From JABMRP01 sp964444795 (lineage in GTDB: Bacteria; Planctomycetota; Planctomycetia; Pirellulales; Thermoguttaceae), in assembly GCA_964444795.1 (NCBI GenBank), contig CAYUIQ010000016.1:1-61756 (forward strand): a stretch of 61,756 nt of DNA, given 5' to 3'. Positions within the stretch are counted from its first letter, which is position 1, and every line of letters begins with the position of its first letter. The notes under the pieces are model-generated. The model worked only from the letters and a program-made list of their open reading frames with translations, did not search any database and had not been told where the DNA came from. Shown one piece after another: positions 10,100 through 19,000 of the stretch. The translations under genes were made by a program, and so were the position numbers.

Positions 10100-10528
10100 A
10101 TGGCGACCTACCTATTTTCCGATTCCCAATGGACCGAGTTGAAAGTCGTTCCCGCGCCACTTTCCAAGGACGGCCAAATGGGTCGCATCACGGCAGCCCT
10201 CGGGCTAGCCGGCGGCCCGTTGCCCAACGTCGATGACGCGGCGCTCTCGCGGTACTACGAGTACCTCTCGGCAAACCTGACGTTTCCGTTTACGGCCCAC
10301 TACCCCGAGCCGGCCAATGCTCAAGAGGAAACCGAGTTTCGTTGTACGGTATTGGAGTTGCTCCCCCCGTCAGAGCGCCTTGGCGACATGTTCGACGGTA
10401 TCTTCTGTAAGACCCGAAAGGGGAAATACAGGATCAACTTGCCGTTGATCGAGTTGGAGGTGGCCGACGATAGTCTCAACTTTCAGTTGATCGACGATTT
10501 CTGGTATTGGTTCTGGAATTGGCGATGA
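10100..10528 (+). CDS. Small acidic protein, possibly CcbP-like calcium-binding family
   Basis: A 142-residue soluble protein. The ATG at 10100 has GGAGATA upstream. The central segment YYEYLSANLTFPFTAHY resembles the core of the cyanobacterial calcium-binding protein CcbP family, which has a similar Y-x3-L-x2-N-x2-F-P-F-x-A pattern. The second half is rich in Asp and Glu and ends with an aromatic tail (FWYWFWNWR). If the family call is right, it may buffer or sense Ca2+ in the cytoplasm. It lies 66 nt after csrA and 99 nt before a receiver protein. The recognition is from memory of the motif, so the function should be treated as tentative; the coding call is firm. Confidence 0.55.
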   Translation: MATYLFSDSQWTELKVVPAPLSKDGQMGRITAALGLAGGPLPNVDDAALSRYYEYLSANLTFPFTAHYPEPANAQEETEFRCTVLELLPPSERLGDMFDGIFCKTRKGKYRINLPLIELEVADDSLNFQLIDDFWYWFWNWR

Positions 10529-10627
10529 AGAACAGCCCGGTTCGATCCGCCGGCGTGAAAACACGTTCTCTTCAACTGACAATCCACAAGCCTTTTCACA
10601 GCATCCGTTGAGAATGGGGGGACTGCC

Positions 10628-11083
10628 TTGAAATATGCTTGCCTACTGATCGCCGATGCCCACCAGAACATGCTCGAGGCGGTTCGGAGGCTCTTGCGGG
10701 GTCTCTTCGAGGTGGTGGTGATGGTGGCGGACGGGGATTCCCTGACGCAGATCTTGACTGCCGTGAAGCCGGATCTGATCATCGTCGATCTGTCGCTCCC
10801 GGTTTCCGGGACGGGAAACGCCCTGCGACACCTACGTTTGAATGATTCCTTGCCGCCCGCCAAAGTCATCGCCCTGAGTATTCATGACGAGGTGGAGGCC
10901 GTTCGTGAAGCGTTTGCCGCGGGCGCCATGGGTTTTGTGCTCAAACGGGCAGCCGCCACGGATTTGATTCCCGCCGTCGCCAAAGTGCTTCAAAACGAGA
11001 GCTACGTCTCCCCTGGCGTACAGGCGGCATGTCGGCCCAGCGACTTGTGCCGTAAAGGCAATTGCAGTGAAGTCACGGGTTAA
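10628..11083 (+). CDS. Receiver-only response-regulator-like protein with altered acidic pocket
   Basis: A 151-residue single receiver domain. The TTG at 10628 is the only reasonable start: GGGGGGA lies 5-6 nt upstream and the product begins MKYACLLIAD, at the correct place for the first beta strand. The phosphoacceptor D54 in LIIVDLSLP, a Ser in IALSIHD and the Lys in FVLKRAA are kept. The usual second Asp of the metal-binding pair is Ala11 (AD-A-H instead of AD-D-H, compare the neighbour at 8958). Sequence after residue 130 is not a DNA-binding domain. It may act as a phosphate sink or as an unphosphorylated decoy; it could also be a truncated NarL regulator. It ends 45 nt before a convergent gene. 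Confidence 0.85.
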   Translation: MKYACLLIADAHQNMLEAVRRLLRGLFEVVVMVADGDSLTQILTAVKPDLIIVDLSLPVSGTGNALRHLRLNDSLPPAKVIALSIHDEVEAVREAFAAGAMGFVLKRAAATDLIPAVAKVLQNESYVSPGVQAACRPSDLCRKGNCSEVTG

Positions 11084-11103
11084 CGACCCGATCTGCCATG
11101 ATA

Positions 11104-11138
11104 CCAACGGCACCGGTCCTCGCCGGAATCATCGTTGG
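11104..11138. terminator. Possible bidirectional hairpin between convergent genes
   Basis: CCAACG (11104-11109) pairs with CGTTGG (11133-11138), and an inner CCGG-tcctcg-CCGG can form a second stem. It lies where the receiver gene and the protease gene meet tail to tail. There is no T-run, so this is only a weak terminator candidate. Confidence 0.25.
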
Positions 11139-14100
11139 CTTGCCTTCTTAAGGTCCGGGAGCGGCCGTTTGCTCCACTTCTTCACTTCGCCGCGGAGTAC
11201 TTCGACGGCCTTGTCCAACTGGCGGTCGACGCCCCGGGGCATCTCGCCGGGCGCGGGCCAGACGACGAAGTCGGGCTGGGCCCCGTGAAGCTCCATGTCC
11301 TCGCCGCTTCCCAGAAGAAACCACCCGCGGAAGGGCATCCGCAGGATCCCCACGTCCATGATCGGCGTGGCGCCGGTGCTGATGACCGCGCCGGCGGTCG
11401 GCACGCCGATCAGCTTTCCGCGCCGCAACGTCTTCACGGCGTGCGAGAAGATCTCCGCGTTGGAGAAGCTGTTCTGGTTGCAGAGCACCACGATCGGTTT
11501 GTTCCACGTGGCGTAGACTCTCCGGTCCTGGGGATAGCCGGGCGCGCCGCCGCGCGGAACCGTAATCGCATGCGCCGGCTGGGTCAGGGCCGTCAATAGG
11601 TGATCGGTCGTGAATCCACCCCGGTTCTCGCGCACGTCGATCACCAACCCCTCCTTGCCCGCCCCCGCATCGTAGAGTTCGCGTTCAAAACGGTAGAAGC
11701 TGTCCATGTTCATCGCCCGAATGTGCAGGTATCCCAGCTTTCCGTCCGACGCCTTTTCCACAGCCGTCCGGTTCCGCTCGATCCATGCCTCGTAGAGCAG
11801 CGACCGGGCGGCTTCGTAAGTGATCGGCCGCAAAGTCACGTCGCGCTCGTCGCCGTCGGTGTTGCGGACCCGCAGCCGAACGTCGCGATCCGGCGTACCG
11901 TCGAGCACGGTCGTCAGATCGATGCCCGGGTCGACGGGCTGCCCATCGACGGCCGCGACGATCTCTCCGGCGCGGATCCGGCTCTTGGCTTTGTCGGCCG
12001 GGCCGCGGCCGATCACGTCGCGGACCTTCAGGCCGGGCCCTTGGTAGTCGGGCGCGAAGCGCAATCCGAGATGGGCCGTTGTCTTGCTCCAGCGGTCGTC
12101 CGAATCGTCCTTGTTCTCCACTTTCGGTGAGAAGCCCAGGTGCGACCCGTTCAGTTCGCCCAGCATCATGCTGACAACTTCGGTCAGGCCGTCGGCATCG
12201 GTGACCTCCCTGGCCACCGGGGAATACTTTCGCCGGATCTGATCCCAGTTGCGATTGTTCAACGCTTCGTCGTAATAGGAATCGCGCATCGTCCGCCAGC
12301 AGAGATCGAAAGCCGCCTGGAATCGGGCGCCCCGGTCGACCTGCTGCCGCGCCGTGAATCCGAAAGAAGCCGTCTTGCCGTCGGCGGTGAGGCTGCCGGG
12401 GGTGCCGTCGGCCAGCCAGAGGATCTGGTTGCCGCGGGCGATCCAGCGGGCGCCGCGGCCGGTTTTCGTGCTCAAGAGCTTCGGTGCCAGTTCGCCCGGA
12501 GGCGCAATCGTGTAGGTCCCCTGTTTTCCGTCGACCTTGGCCGTAAAGGCCAGCTTCTTCGAATCGTGCGACCAGAAGAGACGGCTCTCCGCGGTGTCGG
12601 CAATGGAGACGCGGCGAATCCGCCGGCGGATCCCGTCGAAGTCGACGCGCACGTCCGGCAGTTTCTTTTTCTTGTCGGCTTCGGTTGCCTTGTCGTCCTC
12701 GTTCTTCTCGTCTTTCTTTTCATCTTCACCGGTGTCGGTCTCTTCGGCCGGTTCCTCTTTGTCCTGCTCCTTCTTCTCGGACGTCGTGTCCTGCTTGGCG
12801 GTGGCCGGCTTAGTGCCGTCTTTTCCTCGCACCTTCTCGATCTTTTCGATCGCCTCGCGCAGCTTGCGGTCGCGCGAGGTGGTTTCATCCTCCTCCTTGG
12901 TCAGGTAGACGAAGTAAATGTCCACTTCCGTCGCCACGCGGCGGCCGGTGAAAGCGATCGTCTTGCCGTCGGGCGACCAAACCGGGCCGTAATCGTTGTC
13001 CGGATGCCGCGAAAGATTGAACGGTTCCCGCGAGCCGTCGATCGGCCGGATCCACACGTCGCGGTTGAACTGGTCGTCGGACATCGCGTAGACGAGCCAC
13101 TTGCCGTCGGGCGACCAATCGTAATCGGGCCCGTTCCAGGAGGCGATCAGCCGACGGGCGTTCTTCCCATCGGGGTCGATCAGCCACAGGTCGCCACGAC
13201 CCCGCACAAAGGCCACCTCCTTGCCGGTCGGGCTGAACTCGACATTCCGTTCCACCTCCGGATCGTTCGTCAGGCGCACCAACGTGAACTCGTCGTTCTG
13301 CCACCAATACTTCTTGGCGTCGCCGCGCTGCGCTGTCCACAAGTCGCTCTGGCCGCCGGTGTCGCTGGCAAACAGGATCGCGCCGCCGTCGGGGGCGAAG
13401 ACCGGGTCGCGTTCCTCCTCGGGCGTGTCGGTTACCTGACGCGGCTCGCGCAGTTCGGTGTCCATCACCCAAAGGTCGCCACCGGCGATAAACGCCATCT
13501 CCAACCCGTCGGCGCTGAAGGCGACTTCGCTGGCCTTGTCCAGCTTGCGGAGTTGCGTCTTCCGGGCGGCCATGTCGGTCGCGACGGTGATCCGCAGCCG
13601 CTTCGGCGATTGATCGGAGCCGGGGCGAATTCGGTACAAATCGAACAGATGCCGAAAGACGATAACCGATCCGTCGCGGGCGATGCACGGCATGACCACC
13701 GAGTCGTCGTCGAAGTGCGTCAACTGCCGCCGGTTGCCGCCGGAGAGGTTGCGATACCAGAGATTCAGCGATCCGCTTTCTCCGCCCACATAGTAAAACG
13801 CCTTGCCGTCGGGTGCCCAGAGCGGGTGCCGCGCGCCGGTTTCGTCGTCGACCAGCTTGCGGAACTTCTGCGAGCCACTTTCACAAAGCCAGATCTGCGC
13901 CGCCGGGGCGCCGCGAAATCCCTTGCGCCACCAGGGCCTCCCCTCCCGCGTGAAGAGCAGCCGCCGCCCGTCGGGCGAAATCGCGCCGTGGTTGCCGTAG
14001 GCGTCGAAGAGCAGTTGCTCGGCGGATCGCTCTCCGGCATCAATGCGAAAGAAACGCTCCGTATGCCGCCAGTAGTGATCGCGCCCGGCATTGATCAGAA

Positions 14101-14485
14101 GCGCCTGGCCGTCGGGATACCAGTCCTCCAACCGGCAGCCCTCACTGTGAAACGTCAGTTGCTTGGGATGCCCACCAGAGGCCGGGATCACGTGGACCTG
14201 CGGGGCATTGCGGCGCTGGCTGACAAAGGCGATCGAGCGGCCATCGGGCGAGAAGCACGGCGACGTATCCTGGGCCGGGTCGACCGTCAGCCGCCGGGCC
14301 ACACCGCCTCCCGAGCCCACCGTCCAGATGTCCCCCCGCCAGGAGAAAGCCAGCCTCTTTCCGTCGGGCGAAAGAGCCGGCGCGGAGGCCAGCCGCACTT
14401 TCTCTCCGGCCAGAACGCGACTGGGGCAAACGAAGATCCCCAGGCAAAGGGCAACGGCCGCAAAACTCCCAATCATCTTCCGCAT
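11129..14485 (-). CDS. Tricorn-type protease (TolB-like propeller + PDZ + S41 peptidase)
   Basis: A 1118-residue protein. A signal peptide (residues 1-26, MRKMIGSFAAVALCLGIF...) implies export, unlike archaeal tricorn, which is cytoplasmic. Repeated SPDGKxxAF blades form one or two beta-propellers (about 30-530). A long Lys/Glu/Asp-rich linker (about 535-605) follows, then a short bundle, a PDZ domain (about 800-890) and the S41 peptidase core. Catalytic residues by analogy with tricorn (Ser-His pair and nucleophile): S781-H782 in NGSHLGF and S1008 in NSFSNAEIFSH. The family degrades peptides released by larger proteases. The 5' neighbour on the same strand side is separate, and the gene has its own candidate promoter at 14528-14556. 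Confidence 0.9.
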   Translation of the reverse strand: MRKMIGSFAAVALCLGIFVCPSRVLAGEKVRLASAPALSPDGKRLAFSWRGDIWTVGSGGGVARRLTVDPAQDTSPCFSPDGRSIAFVSQRRNAPQVHVIPASGGHPKQLTFHSEGCRLEDWYPDGQALLINAGRDHYWRHTERFFRIDAGERSAEQLLFDAYGNHGAISPDGRRLLFTREGRPWWRKGFRGAPAAQIWLCESGSQKFRKLVDDETGARHPLWAPDGKAFYYVGGESGSLNLWYRNLSGGNRRQLTHFDDDSVVMPCIARDGSVIVFRHLFDLYRIRPGSDQSPKRLRITVATDMAARKTQLRKLDKASEVAFSADGLEMAFIAGGDLWVMDTELREPRQVTDTPEEERDPVFAPDGGAILFASDTGGQSDLWTAQRGDAKKYWWQNDEFTLVRLTNDPEVERNVEFSPTGKEVAFVRGRGDLWLIDPDGKNARRLIASWNGPDYDWSPDGKWLVYAMSDDQFNRDVWIRPIDGSREPFNLSRHPDNDYGPVWSPDGKTIAFTGRRVATEVDIYFVYLTKEEDETTSRDRKLREAIEKIEKVRGKDGTKPATAKQDTTSEKKEQDKEEPAEETDTGEDEKKDEKNEDDKATEADKKKKLPDVRVDFDGIRRRIRRVSIADTAESRLFWSHDSKKLAFTAKVDGKQGTYTIAPPGELAPKLLSTKTGRGARWIARGNQILWLADGTPGSLTADGKTASFGFTARQQVDRGARFQAAFDLCWRTMRDSYYDEALNNRNWDQIRRKYSPVAREVTDADGLTEVVSMMLGELNGSHLGFSPKVENKDDSDDRWSKTTAHLGLRFAPDYQGPGLKVRDVIGRGPADKAKSRIRAGEIVAAVDGQPVDPGIDLTTVLDGTPDRDVRLRVRNTDGDERDVTLRPITYEAARSLLYEAWIERNRTAVEKASDGKLGYLHIRAMNMDSFYRFERELYDAGAGKEGLVIDVRENRGGFTTDHLLTALTQPAHAITVPRGGAPGYPQDRRVYATWNKPIVVLCNQNSFSNAEIFSHAVKTLRRGKLIGVPTAGAVISTGATPIMDVGILRMPFRGWFLLGSGEDMELHGAQPDFVVWPAPGEMPRGVDRQLDKAVEVLRGEVKKWSKRPLPDLKKASQR

Positions 14486-14527
14486 GGTGCCGCCTCGATA
14501 GAGTAGTCCGGTTGAATCGCTACTCGT

Positions 14528-14556
14528 ATCCTAATTGGCGACGCGGCCGGAGGCAA
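14528..14556 (-). promoter_or_regulatory. Sigma-70-like promoter for the tricorn-type protease
   Basis: Read on the minus strand: TTGCCT, a spacer of exactly 17 nt, then TAGGAT (4 of 6 consensus positions in each box). The -10 lies 43 nt before the ATG at 14485. Planctomycete promoter consensus is poorly known, so this is a candidate. Confidence 0.45.
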
Positions 14557-14587
14557 ATCGTCAGGACGCTAAAAGGGGACGAGAGTC

Positions 14588-15910
14588 TCATTCATTCCTC
14601 TCGTCTGAGTTGACTTCGTCGAGTAGGTTGAGGGTGCGGATCTGTTTGCCGTTCTCCGAGTCGTAGATCACGAACTCCGGGCGGAGTGTCATTTTCTCGT
14701 TCTCTGAGTTGTATTCACTGTACTGGGAGCCGCCTACGAGGAGTGTTTTGCCGTCCGGTGAAAAGCCGAGGATGTGTCCCGACTTGGCGAGCTTGATCCT
14801 GGCGATTTCTTCGCCGGTGTTCATGTCGTAGATACCCAGCTCCAACTTGTCTCCAATCGACTGAATCGCCAGACGGCTGTTATCTGGACTGGTGATAGCT
14901 CGGTATGGGCGTGGGGTGTTCTCCGCACCGGTAGTTATCTTTCCAGACTCCATATCGCAAATTTTGATCGCGCCCCCACCGTATGGAATCGCCACGACTT
15001 TGCCACCGTCGTGTGTCCACACGGCACCCCAAATGCCTTTTTTCAGACCATGCTCAACGCTCTGAAGTGTCTGGCCTGACTTGAGGTCTATCAGTCTGGC
15101 CCTCTGGGAGTCGAACGTCGCCAACGCTCCGCCGGAAGTGTAACGATGTCCTCCGTGCTTTACGTCGTCCCTTGAGACGCTTCCCGTTTCGCGTCCATCG
15201 CTCGTATTGAAGAGTACTGCTCCGCTGGAGTTGTAGGGTAGAAAGGCTCCGCTAGCGAAGTGAACGAAACTACGCCCGTCGGGTGAAAAATGCAAAGTGT
15301 CCGAATCAGGATGGCTGTACTTGCCGAGCTTTGCCTTGACAAGTTGACGTCCTGTGAAAGTGTCCCAGACAGCGGCGTTGTCGAAGCGGGTCACTGGTAC
15401 CGTTGATTTGTGCTCCCGGACTTCTCCCGTTTCTGAATTCGTATACTGGTACGTGGTTGTGACTGTGTCGGGCCGCTGGCTGAACGTGACAATGCGTCTT
15501 CCGTCAGGGCTGAACTCTCCCGCGACCTGGCCTTTGAAGATATCCCTGTCCCGGCCCGTTGCCAGGTTCCAGAGAATGGTGCTGGTGTCTTTGGATTTGT
15601 ACATGACCATCGGTCCGGGGCCCATCCAGGAGCTACTCAGCGCATGGTGACCGTCGGGGCTAAACTGGACGGCGAAGATCCGCTCTTTGTGCCCTTTCAT
15701 CTTCCGCAGCAACTTGCCGGTCGTTGCATCCCACAGGCAGACGTCGTAGCCGATGTGCCCGAGAATCCGCTTCCCGTCGTAGTCCCAACTTCGGCTCGGC
15801 CTTTCGATGCTCTGCTTCCATTGTGCCGGTTGGCCTGACACCGGTTGGCCTGCTGCGCCGATGCACAGGGTGAGCCCGACGATGGCAAAGCCGGGGCGGA
15901 CATAGTGCAT
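14588..15910 (-). CDS. Secreted WD40-like beta-propeller protein
   Basis: A 440-residue protein with a signal peptide (residues 1-25) and WD40-type blades through the rest, for example HKERIFAVQFSPDGHHAL, GKLLRKMKG and FSPDGKTLLVGG. No enzymatic domain is seen. AGAGGAAG precedes the ATG at 15910. The gene looks less GC-rich than its neighbours by eye and its propeller is less regular than those in the adjacent proteins. WD40-type proteins are usually scaffolds for protein contacts, and the partner is unknown. It lies between two minus-strand genes with gaps of 102 nt (downstream) and 184 nt (upstream), so co-transcription is possible but not shown. Confidence 0.75.
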   Translation of the reverse strand: MHYVRPGFAIVGLTLCIGAAGQPVSGQPAQWKQSIERPSRSWDYDGKRILGHIGYDVCLWDATTGKLLRKMKGHKERIFAVQFSPDGHHALSSSWMGPGPMVMYKSKDTSTILWNLATGRDRDIFKGQVAGEFSPDGRRIVTFSQRPDTVTTTYQYTNSETGEVREHKSTVPVTRFDNAAVWDTFTGRQLVKAKLGKYSHPDSDTLHFSPDGRSFVHFASGAFLPYNSSGAVLFNTSDGRETGSVSRDDVKHGGHRYTSGGALATFDSQRARLIDLKSGQTLQSVEHGLKKGIWGAVWTHDGGKVVAIPYGGGAIKICDMESGKITTGAENTPRPYRAITSPDNSRLAIQSIGDKLELGIYDMNTGEEIARIKLAKSGHILGFSPDGKTLLVGGSQYSEYNSENEKMTLRPEFVIYDSENGKQIRTLNLLDEVNSDERNE

Positions 15911-16094
15911 GATCTTCCTCTCCGCGGCAAAGGTTTTGAGAAAACCGCAAGGCCACCGAACACTACCAACTCGTCACTCACTAACACGGAGGCCGTCTCG
16001 AGTTTCGCGCAAAAAATGGGGTTATCTTTATCGGATTTCCGGCAAAAAGAGCGGCCACCCGCGAGATCGGCCTCTGGCGGCGCGGCTTGGCCGA

Positions 16095-19000
16095 TCATCG
16101 TTCCGCCGCTTCGCAGACGACGCGGAAACCGACGTTGTAGACCGGTTGATAGGGCCGGTAGGCCAGCCGAAATGCGCTGCTTGCCCGAGCCGGCCGGTCG
16201 CGCCAGGAGCCGCCGCGGGCGACGCGGTTTTCGCTGCCCACCGGATCGTTGCGGCCGTCGTTGGCTCGGTACGGATACGGACGATACGCCGACCGGGTCC
16301 ACTCGGCCACGTTGCCATGCATGTCGAGCAGGCCCCAGGCGTTGGGGGCGTAGGCGCCGCCCTTTTCGGAAAGGAACCCGCCGTCGTCGAAACGATCGTC
16401 TTTGGGGATCCAGTCGTCGTACTTGCTCGGGCTGGCGTACGGCTCGCGGTGCTTCTTATAGGGATGGCAGACAAACTCGCTCAGCGTGGCGTCGGCCAGA
16501 TTGGCCGCCCGGGAGAAGTCGGTCTCCAGGCCGCCGTAATAGAAGGGCGTGTCGGTGCCGGAGCGGCAGGCGTATTCCCATTGGGCCTCGGTGGGCAGCG
16601 AGAAACGCTCACCGGTCGTGCGGCTGAGCCACTGGCAAAAGGCCGTCGCCTGCTGCCAGGAGATGCGCACCACGGGTTGCTCCGGTCCGTTGACGTAAAA
16701 ACCTCGCACGCCGAATTGCATCGCGAACCGCGACTCCACGCGGCTGTCGTGCGCCGGATTGAACGCGCGGAACTGCCCGTTGGTTACTTCCAGCCGGCCC
16801 ATCCAGAACGACTTCTCGATCACGACCCGGGTGCGCGGGCGCTGGTCGGCGTGTCCGTCGGTGGAGCCCATGACGAACTCGCCCGCGGGGATGCGCACCA
16901 GTTCCATGGTCAGGCCGTCGGCTAGCTCAATGCTTCGCTGGTGCGGGCCGAGATCCTGTTGCCGGCGCTCCGCCTCGGCCCGGTCAAACGGCCAGCCCGG
17001 ACAGTCAATGCTCTGGGGCTCGGCCAAAGGAGCCGGATCCGGCATCACCGGGTCGATCGGCGCTCGCGGTGCTGCGTTGGCCTCCGATTCCGGATCGCTG
17101 TCGAGGTCGGCGTACAGCTTGAGCAACTCGCGGCGTCGCCCGGCAAGATGGCTCACCCGCTGGGCTCCGGCGATCTCGGTCCACGTGCCGTGATACGGGG
17201 CGTTCAGATCGATCCAGGTGATCAGCCGGTCCCACGCCTCGGCGTCGAGTCTTACGTTGTAATGTCCCTTGGCCAGTAATTGCACAAGTTGCGTGGTATC
17301 GGCGTGGAACTCCATCGGCATGAGCATGTGGGAGTCGCTCTCCAAGCCGGGCCGCCGCACGAAGCGGTGCAGCGCCACGTACGACGTGGAGAAGTGTCCC
17401 GCGTCGTGGGCGCCGAAATGATAAACGCTCGTGTAGTCGGTGATCTGTTCGCGCCCGCGCAGATCGAAGACCACCTGCCCCTTGATTTCCGCCTGACCGT
17501 CGTGGCAGCCGACGCAATAGCGGTCGAGCACGGGCTGCACCTCGCGAGCGAAATTGAACCCGCGCGGCGGGCCGTACCACGGTTCGATTTCCGCCGCCGG
17601 CCGCTGCAGTCCCGGGCCCAAAACAGTCGGCGGCGACGTGTTCTGGCTCTCGTGGCAGCCCACGCAGGAGACCACTTCGCCGGGCATGGCCGTGAACCAA
17701 CTTCGCATCAACTGCAGCGCCTTGCCGTCGGCGTCCAGCGGCTGCACGGCCAAGGGCGTGTTGGCCGGCACGCGAAACACGGCCGAACCGTCCTCGGCCA
17801 CGGGCACCGTACCGACAATCCGCTTGATGTCCCACGGGCCTTCCATACCCACCACGCCCTGCGGGCCGCCCATGCCCGGATAGAGATAGTGATAGCTGAA
17901 CAGCCGGAGTTTCTTTACCGTACCGCGGGGAATTCCCTTGAGGCCGCCGCCGGCGTAGATGTCGGCCAGATGGACCACCGCATCTTGGCGACTCAGATCC
18001 ACTTTCGACGGCAGCACGGGCGGCGCGGGCGTGGGCCGGAAAGGCAGCGGTTCCAACAGGGCATAGCCGGGCTCTTCTCGCAACAGCACCATGTTGTCGA
18101 AGACGTCGACCAGATAGATCCCCCAAAGCGATTGCGCCGTCGGCTGGCAGGCGACGAGAAAGTACTTTTCGCTCAGCGGATAGGGGTGCAGAAACTTGGG
18201 CCACGACGCGTCGACCAGATTGTCGACGATCAGCGTCGACTCGTACCGGGGCTCGGTTGCCGACTCGACCGGTTTTCCCCATCCGGGGATCCGCTGCACG
18301 GCGCCGGCCGACTCGCGCCGGCCGCGCGCGGCGTCGAACAACACCAGTTCACCCATCCGCGGCACACCATGATGCCCGCCCACGATACCCGCGAACATGC
18401 TCGGGCGGCCCGGGATCGGCCGGGCATAGAACAACGAGTTGGGCCAATACGAGTTGCTGCCGTAGAATTCCATCTGCCCCGTGCCGTCGGGGTTCATGCT
18501 AAACAGCACCCGGTCGTGGCTGTGCGGCGTGTCGGTGTATTGCCAACGCAAATACAACACGCGGCCGCTGGGTAGCATCGTGGGGCACCAGTTGTGCTCC
18601 TGATCGAAGCACAACTGCCGGATCGTTCCGTCGGGATCGATGCGATAGAAGTTGGCCACCCGCGTGCTGCCGTTGACACACGGCACGGCGGCCATCGACG
18701 CGGTCGACGAGAAGACAATCCCTCCGTCGGGCAGATAACAGGCGTCGTAGTGGTGTACGTCGGGAAGCGGAGGCGTGACCTGCCGCAGTCCGGTGCCATC
18801 GGCCCCGATCTCCATGACGTGCCACTTGTTGTGCTCGCCGATCGAGGAGAAGAGCATCCGGTCGGCGTCGAAGTGCAGGTCCACGTCGCCGACGAAGTGC
18901 CCATCCTCGGGCCGGTAGAAGGTGGTCAGCTCCCCCTTCGGATACACAGGCGAGAGGACGGCAATCTCATCGTCGAAGCCCGTGACGGGCAACACGCAGT

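Noticed and set aside
12140..14506. Long plus-strand open frame of about 788 codons
   Set aside because: Lies fully antisense to the tricorn-type protease, has no recognisable domain and has the repetitive Arg/Gly/Val content expected from GC-rich antisense.
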